Source: Marchantia polymorpha subsp. ruderalis (taxonomy: Eukaryota; Streptophyta; Marchantiopsida; Marchantiales; Marchantiaceae). From it: DNA of 64,000 bases. This document shows, piece after piece, positions 55,163 through 64,000 of this stretch. Location of the stretch: assembly GCA_037833965.1 (NCBI GenBank), contig AP031359.1, positions 492,001 to 556,000 of the forward strand, given 5' to 3'. The number at the start of each line of letters is the position of its first letter. Position 1 is the stretch's first letter. The translations under genes and the position numbers were made by a program. Under the pieces are notes generated by a model, which worked only from the letters and a program-made list of their open reading frames with translations, searched no databases and was not told the DNA's origin.

Positions 55163-55300
55163 TCGAGCTAGAGGGCAAGTTGTGATACATTTGAGTGTGT
55201 ACGCTCCCTTTTCCTCTGTGTGTGTGTGAGTGTGAGTGTGAGTTCCATATCAGCAATGTAGATTGTATGAAGATACATATTTGCACAACAAAGATGACCA
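55163..55300 (+). repeat. D2 3' end and start of its LTR
   Basis: GAGCTAGAGGGCAAGT matches the purine-rich run before the D1 LTR (12,262-12,275). The LTR begins TGTGATACATTTG at 55,181 and resembles D1 to about 55,300. About 100 bases present in D1 between PHD and LTR are missing across the family-A insertion. Confidence 0.65.
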
Positions 55301-55408
55301 TCATCTTGGTCAAATGACCATTATATCATTGGACAAAAAATTGTGCTCTAGGTAAATCACTGATGTAATAGCAAACTCACATTTCTTGGAATGTATCTTC
55401 ACATATGT
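55301..55408 (-). pseudogene. pol: Gypsy E reverse transcriptase, C-terminal piece
   Basis: On minus, beside the target duplication TATGT, the sequence reads HSKKCEFAITSVIYLEHNF, the block that follows the catalytic motif in gypsy RT. It is the continuation of the RT at 60,726-61,334. The B3 element lies between. The YxDD region itself is missing, so about 40 residues were deleted before B3 inserted. Confidence 0.6.
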
Positions 55409-58400
55409 TGTAATAACCCACTAAAGGCTAAAACTGCAATATAGTGGTAGAAAGGTCGAACCCACAGGGACAGAGGAACACACAGGGTACAAAGTGTCAC
55501 GTTTAACAGACTATTGAGGAGTTTGAATTCTCAAGCGACTGTCACTCCCAGAAATACTGCAAGTGTCCACTCGGAGCGCACTCGAAGGTCGCACTGTGCA
55601 GCGTAACACACACACACACACACACACACACCTGAAACTACAGAAACACAACCCAGAGATCCGTTAGGACCTCTACTCAAGATTTCAGGGGGGAAGGTCT
55701 CTCAAGAGTACACTTAGCGAAGCTGCGGGTAGTGACTCCCAATTCCGGCTTTTACAACACTTCCACTAGCTTGCTGCTAGCGTAGGAAACCCGGTTTGGA
55801 CTGCCTACTTTGGAAGAAGTCACTCATGCGCGGTGAACAACACTCTCATCTCACAAAACGCGCAGAGAACACAGGTCCGCACAGAAGGACTCACTGAGAA
55901 ACATTCCAGTAACACACCATAACAGTCTATTGAAGAGTTTGAATTCTTAGGCACTTGTCATTCCCAGAAATACTACAGGGGTTACCCCAAAGGCACCTGC
56001 TGCAGCGTAACCTGAATTTACAACCAAGGCTTACACGAAGTAGCAAAACTTAACTTTGGCATTCAGGGGAAAAATCCCGAAGGAGTACAATCAGGAACAA
56101 ACACTCGAAGGTGTAGGGGCGAAACTATTCAAGTATCTAACTAGTCACTGGCTCTGAGCATCAGCAATCACCCGCAGGTGTAGATCCGAACTACTCAAGT
56201 CTCTAACCAATGTACTAGCTCTGAACATTCGGCCGAAGGCCTTCAGCTACACAATGCGGATCGCTAAGGTGTAGTTCCTCGTGCGTGGTGACAGAACTAA
56301 GGACACAAACACGCAGAGAAAATGAGTTCCTGATCTGCACTTCTGATGTTGGGAAAGATCCCAAGGCAAGACGCTTGAACTACTTTATACCTTCTAAGTC
56401 CTAACTAGCACTACACTGCACTATGCTACGCGGCGGCACGGAACCACGCTACACTACACTCCGCAGAACCCGTGCTTCGCCTCCTGCGCGACGGACTACC
56501 GCGCATTAACTCCCTACCCTGCCAGTCTTCCGCTCGACTGCGCAGTCCCAAACGCTGCAACGCCGCGGACACCTCCGCCTCGAGGGTGGACATGGTATCC
56601 CGCGCCTTCGACAGAAAAGAGTCTAACTTCTTCGCCACCTTCCGCCGACTCCTATTGTCACCTGACAACAACCCGGCTGCACGAAGCTCCAACTCACGCA
56701 GTGTGAGTTTCTCCTGCGCCGCCACTTCCCAGTGGGCATAGCCCTTGAGACAGTGGGCGACACGCCTCGCCATCTCCTCCTTCGTGCGATCTGCCTCTCG
56801 CCTGCGATCATCTTTAATTACTACCAACTGCGATTCGGCCTCCGCACGCTGCGCTCTCAATTCCCCGCACTCCGACTGTAGCCTGCGAATCAACTCCTCA
56901 TCCGCCTGTCATGCGAGCTGACATTCTGCCAACAACCGCGTCTGTCGCACGAGCTCCTCTGACAGAATTTGATTCTGAGTTTTCTCAGAAATCAATTCCT
57001 CCGTGGTCTTCACCACATCCCTGATGAGCTCTTCCAGTCTCGCCTTCTTCAATGTGTCGTAGTGGTTGTGCGTCTTCCGCACGAGATTATATTGTCCCCA
57101 TAAACAGTCATGCTTCTCCCGCAATTCCTTCAGTTCCCGGTCCACCCTAGCTAGTAGCTTGCTGGTGTGGACTTTAGTGCGAGTCCGCCTGCGCACTAAC
57201 TCGATGTAGGATCCCGGCTGGAGTGGATCGGCGTATTTATCAAATTTGCGATCCAAGTACTTCAGCAGAGGTAGTACCTACTCAGAGAGCGCCGTCGCCG
57301 GCGCTTCAACAATTTCCTCCTCCTCCTCCTCGGTATCTCCTGACCCCGACATTGCTTCTGTGGAGCCTCCGTCGTCATCATCCGAGGGAAGGATTTCAGT
57401 CGCCATTGATTGCGTTGGCGACTGACCCGAGTGGGGCTGCGAGTTGTCTACGGTTGCTGCCGCCGCAGGCACTCCTGCAGCTTCGCTGCTCCCCGCTAAA
57501 ATGTCCAAGGCGGTGGGTGAATGTGGTCGTGCTACCTCCCCATTCCCCGCCTGTCGATCGTCGACTGTGTCCTCTTCGCCGCCGACGTCCGCCGCCGAAG
57601 GCGATCGAGCAGAATGTGCCTGCGCGGGATGTAATTGCGCATCGCGCACCCGAATTTCGTCCCGCGGACAGACAATCCGCTCCTCCGTTAGGTCCTGCTC
57701 CCTCGATCGGTCTTGCGCGAGGGCTGTGTCTGGCCTGTGCGTAGGCGCAAATACCGGCGCCTTGTCCGCCGCATGCGCAGCGCCGAAGGCGTCTACCGCC
57801 AAAGGCGACAGAGTCGGAGGCCGCTCGCCTGATGTCCCTGGCCCCGAAGGCCCTACCGCCGAAGGCGCATCTGCCGACGGATTACCCGCCGAAGGTGCGG
57901 TCTCCGCACGCTCCCTACTCAAAACTCGTTGACCGAAGGTGAAGGCTCCGAAGGCGCAAATCGCGGCGCGTTTTACGCCGGAGGGTCTGGTCCCGAAGGC
58001 CTTTGACCCGAAGGCGGATCTTCCGCCGGCTCCTTCCCCTTCCTACGTTGGACCGGGGGTGAATCCTGCCTGTGCGCAGGCGAACTTTCTCTGCCTACGC
58101 GTAGGAGGAGGTCCACGTCCGCTTGAGGTCGCCTTTCAGCTGAAGCTCGCCTGTGCGCAGGCGGAACACTCGTCCGCATCGCACGTGGTAACTCCGGAGG
58201 CCCTTGGCCCGAAGGCCGCCTCTCGTCCGTCGGAGGTGCAGCGTGGTCCGCCGCTCCTGCGGACGTCCGCGCTCCCTTGTTTCTCTCCGGCGACGCACTT
58301 CCTTTCTCCGTGGCGATCGTCGCCGTGTCCGCGCTGCTGGCTGGTAACACAAGCCTGCACGCCTTCTGCTTCGGCCGGCTGCACACTTCGTGCAGTGGCC

Positions 58401-60725
58401 GCTGTCGTATGGGAGCAGTGGGTTCTCGATGCTGCTCCTCCTCGGACTCCTCTCTCCATCGACGCTTCCGCGGCACTCTTGCTGCGGGTGTGCTTCTTCC
58501 CTCATCCCTCCGTGTCGGTGAAGTAGAAGCTGGTGAATCCTCTGCATCGGTGTCGACCTCGTTATCCCGCACATACTTCCCGGGATGGTCGACGGACAAT
58601 GGCGAAAAGCGAGCGAGCTCCGCCGCAATCAAACAATTTCTCTGCCGATAGAAATTGATCAAGAAAGGAGAGAGGTGATTGAGGGTTCCCCCCTTCTCCT
58701 CGAATGCATGCTGTCGCATCACTCTGTGCAGGATGCTCGCTCAGTGAATTGGAGCTCCCTCGATGATGAGCTCCACAAAAGAAACCTGCCACAAGGTGAT
58801 GTAGCAGGCGCGGTGTGGCTGCAGCAATTGCAGCAGCGCCGCCGCTAAAGTTCGGCGGAAGCGATCTTTGTAGTCGCGGGTCTTGTACCCATTCTTGGTA
58901 GACCTCTCCCGCTTGAACAATTCCACAAATTGCGCCTCGTCTTGCTTCGACACCTTGACGCTCTCACTATCAAAGAGAAGGTGCCCTTCGATGCCGGCAC
59001 ACCTCCCCAATGCCTGCGCCCAATCTTGGACGGTCCACCGATCGACATGCGGACGCAATCCGCGAGTAGGTGGTCGTTGTGGTTCCAACCACTCTCGCAC
59101 CATGTCCACATAAATGTAATTCCATCCCCACAGCAAGGAATCGAGCTTTTTTGCAATCAGCCATTCCTCGTAGGCACGCAACCCGTTCTGTGGAAGCCGG
59201 AGCGGCAGCATCCGCAATCTGTTCAACTTCGACATTGCGTTCTTGAAATAAGCTTGCTCGCTAATTTTCTCTCTGCTCCGCTCGAGCTCCTTGCTCCCTC
59301 TGCAAACTCTAATCTCACTCAATTCCAAATCGCGCGCACTCAATTCTCTCTCAATCAACAAGTAATCCGCTGCGCGGCGATGTCTGGAATGCTTAGCAGC
59401 TAGCAGATGGACGCGCGCAGCTCGCACTAGAATATGGAATCGCGAATTCAAGAATGGGGCGCCCTCCGTCTCCCGGTCGAAGGTCATGGTCGGCTCTTGG
59501 TCGTGAGGGTCGAATCACTTGATGGCCGCGCCGGCTCTACGCTAAAACGGTCTCCATTCTCACGCGCGGCTTCACGCTCCGCCGACGCCGATTTAACTCA
59601 CACGCCGAATTGGCAAATTTGAACTCCGCTCGCGTACTACGCCGCGGACATGGGTGCGCAGCGCCGAAGGCGGATTTCTCGCCTTGCGCGCTACACTCGT
59701 TCGTACCGCTCCTCGGCCAATCCCCCTCCTGTCGAAGGTGATCGTCCGCGCATCAGACAAAAGTTGAACTCCCTTCTGCATAGGCGGAATCCCCGGTGGA
59801 ATCTCCGCCGACGCGGAACTTCACCCGCCTGTGCGTAGGCGCTCGCCTGCGCGTAGGCAAATTCCGTCCGCGCTGCTGCGCTGGCGCGGAAGGCGTTGAC
59901 CGCGGTCAACAGGCTCCGTCCAGTCTGTCCATTTCTTGCCTCTCCGTCGGCGCTCCCGCCGCCGCAACTCCGTCCGACCGAAGGCGCATCCATCCGTTCC
60001 GTCCGTACAGTCCGTACGGTCCGCACGGATTTTACTACTCCGGTGGTTCCTCGCCCGTCCGCGCTGTTGCGCTGGCGCGGAAGGCGCCGTACAATTTCTA
60101 CCCCCAAAGGCGCATTTCTAGGGCCGAAGGCGGATTTTCCGCCAACGCCGAAGCGCCTGTGCGTAGGCGGACTTCACTCGTCCGCCTATGCAGAGATTTC
60201 CTCGCCTACGCGTAGGCGACATTCGCGGCAGACATCGCGCCTACGTCAAACCCTATTTCGCCTACGCGTAGGCGAAATGCCTTCCTCCGCGCATAGGACA
60301 AACTTTCCTCGCCTACTCGTAGGCGAAAAGCTGAGTATCTTGCGACCTTTGTAACTCCCGGAGTCCTCATCCGTTTGTGGCGTTCTTGGGCTCGTTGGAA
60401 TCAGCGCGTCGAGCTCTTTCCAACAAGACCCTAACCAAGTCGAGGCGCTCGGGATTTGACCAAATTCTGAAGGATTCTTCTAGCGCCGAGGGCGGATTTT
60501 GCGCCTTGCGCCGAAAGGGTCATACCTTCAGAGCCCGCAAGGAGGGTGGTGTCCGTCCCCGACGTTGCACCCCACTCCTGGATTCTACGAGTTCTCTCGA
60601 GAATCTCTGCGATCTGCCGATTTCACTCTGTTTTGGTGCACCGAAGGCTATTTACACTGCTGCCGCGGTACAGTTTTCCAAAAATGTTTTAATTTCCTCA
60701 AAAATACCAAAAGTGGGGTACAACA
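55409..60725 (-). mobile_element. B3: 5.3-kb ORF-bearing solo LTR with exact TATGT duplication
   Basis: On + TGTAATAACCCAC...GGGGTACAACA, flanked by TATGT at 55,404-55,408 and 60,726-60,730. It splits the gypsy E RT. 55,409-56,425 is the non-coding 3' part with (AC)n at 55,606-55,631 and the duplicated box. 59,488-60,725 is the 5' part with perfect palindromes CGCCTACGCGTAGGCG at 60,203-60,218 and 60,259-60,274. The inverted repeat GGGCTCGTTGGAA/TTCCAACAAGACCC lies at 60,388-60,431. No primer site or pol is present. Confidence 0.9.
56426..59487 (-). pseudogene. LTR-borne ORF of B3
   Basis: Best overall view of the B-type protein, about 1,000 residues. ATG at 59,487 (MTFDRETEGAPFLNSRFHIL). 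Domain blocks: LLWGWNYIYVDMVREWLEPQ, HVDRWTVQDWAQALGRCAGI, LLFDSESVKVSKQDE, YITLWQVSFVELIIEGAPIH, then TGA at 58,741. It continues in the same frame with HAFEEKGGTLNHLSPFLINF and a basic Pro-rich stretch to 57,973. One frame change near 57,930 leads into 57,922-57,278, with HSPTALDILAGSSEA and a run of Glu. After a TAG at 57,278 come LLKYLDRKFDKYADPLQPGS and YIELVRRRTRTKVHTSKLL. Another stop at 56,909 precedes the tail, ending CLKGYAHWEVAAQEKLTLRE and LQRLGLRSRAEDWQGRE. Only four stops and one shift, so it is fairly recent. Confidence 0.8.
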
Positions 60726-61334
60726 TATGTGCTTTTTTTAATCCTAAGAGCATCATAAGCCATTTCTATAGCCTCTTGCTTCCATCAAATTTTTTCTTCT
60801 TGCAATCGCATGAAATAAGTAAAATCTAGTTGAAACTTTGATTCTGATCCACAATAATGAAGAAGTTTGAGTCCCCAATACTATCAAAAAGCTCCTTCAA
60901 AATAAGCATAGGATATATATCTCAAGGTGTAGCGCCGTTTAGAGGTCTATAGTCCTCACACATCCTCTTTTCAATCCACAAATCATTGTTGTCCTTCTTA
61001 GCAGGCATGACTATAGCGGCTGCAAAGTTAGAGTTAAGGGCTGAATGAATCCTACTTTGTGAAGCTCCTTGCACCTCCTATCCACCAGCTGCCTTCTCTT
61101 GTAAATTTGTTGTTGATCAACTAGATCAATGGAGAATTGCATTACCTTGCACTTACCAAGATCCTTCATGAAGAAGGTAAACACATCTTTGTTCTTAAGT
61201 AGTAAATTTAGATCCTGATTCCTTTGCTTTTTGCTCAGCTGATTGTCCATGATGAAAGGATAATTAGCTACACATGAAACTGAGTTAGGATTTGTGTTTG
61301 ATGATCCTGATGTGTTGGCTTTTACGCTGACCAA
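60726..61334 (-). pseudogene. pol: Gypsy E reverse transcriptase, N-terminal piece
   Basis: Frame on minus from 61,334: DVFTFFMKDLGKCKVMQFSI, QQIYKRRQLVDRRCKELHKV, GFIQP, then after a shift AIVMPAKKDNNDLWIEKRMC and EDYRPLNGATP, DIYPMLILKELFDSIGD near 60,900-61,020. It is the RT N-terminal blocks of a lineage distinct from D1 and family A. Toward 60,731 residues resembling the WEWLMMPFGLKNA block are visible with stops. B3 interrupts it there. The composition is AT-rich, unlike the GC-rich B element. Confidence 0.8.
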
Positions 61335-61728
61335 ACTGTTGGCTTGGTAATGATTCCCTAGAGTATCATGTGGCTGGTTGTAGCTTCCGTTGTGTCTGCA
61401 TGAAGTGATTTAATAGAAGTCTTGCTTTGATCCATCAATGACAACTTAAGGATAGATTAACCTAAGTCAAAATGAAATTCAATTAAACTGCATGATATAT
61501 CCTCTCGCTTAACACTTAGCATGAAGTGTAAATTGTTGAGTATTGGTCAATGTACCTGGTTAGGATGCCACTGCAAAGCATCATGTGCTTGCATCTTAGT
61601 TCTATCCACACTAAGTGCAAGGTACATCTGAAAAAGAATGCAAGTGATCAAAAACCAAGTGAGGGCGTTCAGATCCATCACTCTATCCAAGAGTGAATTG
61701 CACTTCAACATAGTCAAGTTTGTGTTGC
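61335..61728 (-). other. Probable gypsy E upstream sequence, no motif
   Basis: AT-rich, minus-strand frames with stops. A stretch LDRVMDLNALTWFLI on minus near 61,620-61,690 is not recognisable. By position it would lie between protease and RT of gypsy E. Nothing else is seen. Confidence 0.35.
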
Positions 61729-64000
61729 TGTAATGACAGACAAATACAAAAATGGAGCATAATGGTATAGATCCGATCCCACGAGGACAGAAACAAGCAC
61801 AAAAGTCATGATTTGTCACAGATTAGCATTCTATTAAGGAGTTCTACTTCTTAGGCCAATGCCACTCCGAGAAGACACTTCCCAGCGAGAGCCGAAGAAC
61901 CTCAGGGTTGTGCGTATTCTCACTTACAACCTGAAACTTTTCCAATCAACACCTGTGGGAATTGCTTGCGACCTCACACTCATATTTCAGGGAGAAAACT
62001 TCCCAGCATTGCGTACATCCCGACACACTGACCCGAATACCCAGACTTGAATTTGCTTAAATCCCAAAAAACATTTGGCTACTCAAAACATTCAAGCTGA
62101 ATACTTAGAACTCCCGATGCCGTAACTTCGACAAACAAGAGCGCACTGTGCTCGATGTGTAGATCACACCAGCACACAGACACGTAGTGGATGCAGGTTT
62201 ACAGTCAAGACAAGCCAACTGACAAAAAAGCCTCCCAAGGAAAGAGCCTTGGGCCTCTTCATTCACAATGGAATATCAACCACCTTAGGCGAATCGGTCT
62301 CAGGGGCTGTGCCACCCGATGTAGCGGTTACGATGTCATCTAAACTTACATCTACTCTTATCCTACGCAACACATTTACAATCTCTACTTCTACATTCTG
62401 GCGCGCCTCATTCAATCCCTCTCAAAACAAATTAACTAACTCTACAATCTGTTTGTGTCCTGCGGATCCACTGATCTTGGTGCTCATCAACCGTCGCTTG
62501 AGCAAATCTAACTTCAGCCACTTCACCGTTTGCAATCCTCACATCGCGAATTCGTTCAGACACTTCTCTAAACGCAACTTCAACTTGTTGATTGACTCGT
62601 CTCGTAGCTGACGGTAGGCCTCCTCTGTCTTCTCCATTCTCCTTTGCGACTCCTGCGATCTCATGTCCGCTTTGCCTAACTGCTCCCGCAACCGTCAACA
62701 TTTCGATTCAACCTTCAATTTACATGCGACCTCCAAAGACTTGGCCGATTCACAATCCACCAATTTCTTGGCCCAATTTGCCAACTCCTCTTCATGCTTC
62801 TGGACTACCTCCGTTAGACTCGCTGATAGCTCCTTTGCACGTCGGAATTCCATCTTGCACTAACCCGCAATCTCCGCAATCTTGCTACAAAGATCTTCTT
62901 CCGCCGTCTTCGCCTCTGCAATCTTCCCCCAAAGTTCTTTGGCGATACGAACTTCTTCCGCTCTTCGGGCCTCCAACTTAGCAAGTTCTTCGACATGTTT
63001 CTTCTCTCGCCTCTCCGCAGTGGTGATCAGCCGCTTCAATCGTTTGACTGCCTCATCACACGCTTCTCTGGATTTCTTCAACCTCGTGAGCAAATCCGCT
63101 GTCATCCATTAGAGACACGAAGTCCACCGCCGGTTTCTTCTAACTCTGCACACCGTCCGGATTCCTTTGCTAAATTCAATTGCAGCACTTTGCACTCGAT
63201 CTCCTTCTCCCAAAGCTGGGCTTCTCGCTCCCTCAATGCCGCTTTTGCTGCCGCGCACTCGGTCGACAAGATTGCAGCTCGCTCCCGTGCCATCTCAATC
63301 GCGGATTCCCACTCCCTCTTCACCGCTACTGCTCTCTTGAGCTGCATCCTATTCCTCACCATCTTTACATAGAAACCTATTTCCTTAGACACAGCATACT
63401 TCTCTCTCTTCCTGTCCAGATATTTCAGTAGTCGAATCACACTGTCATGTAAGAAGTCAGGAAAGGTGATCTCTACCTCCTTCGATTCCTCCTCCAAAGT
63501 CCTTCCTCCTTCTTCTCTTCTTCGGGTCTCACATCTTCCACAAAAATTTCGGCAATGTAATGTTTGAGGCATCTACCACCGTCTCTTCAACCTGCGCAAC
63601 AACTTGCTCAAGTATTTTGTCACTCAGTGTAAGCTCCTTCCCCAATTCTTCGCTTGTCTTCGGTTGAAGTACTTCCTCACTCCCCACAGACCGTGTCTAC
63701 TCCGAAGATAGAGAATTTGGACTTACCATCTTCGTTCCCTCCTTCAAAGGTTCCGTTGGTACATCTGCTGGAACTTCAATTAGTACCCCCGAAGATCCTT
63801 CGATCTCCATAGGCTGTGTCGACTCGCCAACTGCAACTTCAGGTGTACTCACAATTGGGGCAAGTGTCTTTTTCACGCTACTATCCGTTACCACCAATCC
63901 TCGACTCGCCTTCCTCTTTGATCTCGCGCGAGTTCTCGACTGCCTGATTACTTCTTCCTCCGTTTCAGCTCTTCGGACTTCTCGCGCCAAATCTACCTCG
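61729..64000 (-). mobile_element. A8: minus-strand family-A LTR leaving the window
   Basis: On + it begins TGTAATGACAGACAAATAC at 61,729, the reverse complement of the family-A 3' terminus, with 61,729-62,262 the non-coding end. This part includes the TGCCACTCC box and the CCCAAGGAAAGAGCCTTGGG hairpin at 62,234-62,253. The ORF follows to the edge of the window. The other end and any target duplication lie outside. Confidence 0.75.
62263..64000 (-). pseudogene. LTR-borne ORF of A8, C-terminal half
   Basis: Stop TGA at 62,263-62,265 on minus. Reading back into the gene: a tail with SKISGSAGHKQ-type residues matching A1 (62,420-62,470), then a coiled coil (63,105-62,860) with KLEARRAEEVRIAKELWGKI. 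63,572-63,102 holds VIRLLKYLDRKREKYAVSKE and VKMVRNRMQLKRAVAVKREW. The acidic Ser/Pro centre runs to 63,990, with KASRGLVVTDSSVKKTLAP. It is close to A1 in sequence (RKASRGLVVT against RKGSRGLVVT). Stops and shifts at 62,703, 62,858, 63,100 and 63,695 break it. The N-terminal domain lies beyond the window. Confidence 0.72.

Noticed and set aside
62592-63431. Plus-strand open frames of up to 129 codons over A8
   Set aside because: Antisense of the coiled-coil ORF; Ser/Leu-rich by complement of Glu/Lys codons.

Overview
The window is nuclear DNA of a streptophyte (green plant lineage). It is a dense nest of LTR retrotransposons in which I found no convincing host gene. Plant-lineage evidence: two primer-binding sites match the 3' end of tRNA-Asp, Ty3/gypsy polyproteins dominate, and a degenerate CCCTAAA-type plant telomere tract is present. 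The repeated coiled-coil ORFs remind me of hypothetical proteins predicted from the Marchantia polymorpha genome, so a liverwort is my best but unproven guess.

Layout. (1) 1-12,672: a decayed Ty3/gypsy element, D1, read on +. Its order is Gag, protease, a cytosine-5 DNA methyltransferase (DNMT) domain, RT, RNase H, integrase and a C-terminal PHD finger. It is split in RT by B1 (4,368-9,462, minus). (2) 12,783-18,756: family-A element A2, split by A1 (13,088-16,566). (3) 18,757-19,636: a minus-strand gypsy fragment (zinc knuckle plus protease). (4) 19,637-29,700: a family-A 5' LTR, A3, interrupted by A4 (20,505-23,851) and A5 (25,861-29,196) and followed by a primer-binding site. (5) 29,701-42,433: a mosaic of A and B pieces, including the 5.1-kb B2 (35,732-40,842). 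(6) 42,515-55,300: a second DNMT/PHD-type gypsy, D2, split by a near-complete family-A retrotransposon (43,932-55,162: LTR, primer-binding site, Gag, protease, RT, RNase H, integrase, polypurine tract, start of 3' LTR). That element's 5' LTR holds a further insertion, B4. (7) 55,301-61,334: a third gypsy lineage, E, on minus, split in RT by B3 (55,409-60,725). (8) 61,729-64,000: another minus-strand family-A LTR leaving the window.

Two things stand out. D1 fuses a DNA-methylation writer and a histone-reader type zinc finger into one retrotransposon polyprotein. The PHD is present again in D2. Second, families A and B have unusually long LTRs (about 2-5.3 kb) that contain a protein-coding frame inside the LTR. 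This follows from the LTR/primer-binding-site junctions at 29,700 and 48,463, the polypurine-tract/LTR junction at 54,860, and five-base target-site duplications around solo copies. The LTR-borne protein has an N-terminal domain resembling the plant transposon protein family, a disordered centre and a long C-terminal coiled coil. Its architecture is kept in two quite different subfamilies.

Nearly every frame carries stops or frameshifts, so these are mostly fossils. Exact target duplications (CGCGC, GGCCT, CACGG, GCCAT, TATGT) allow the order of insertion to be read.
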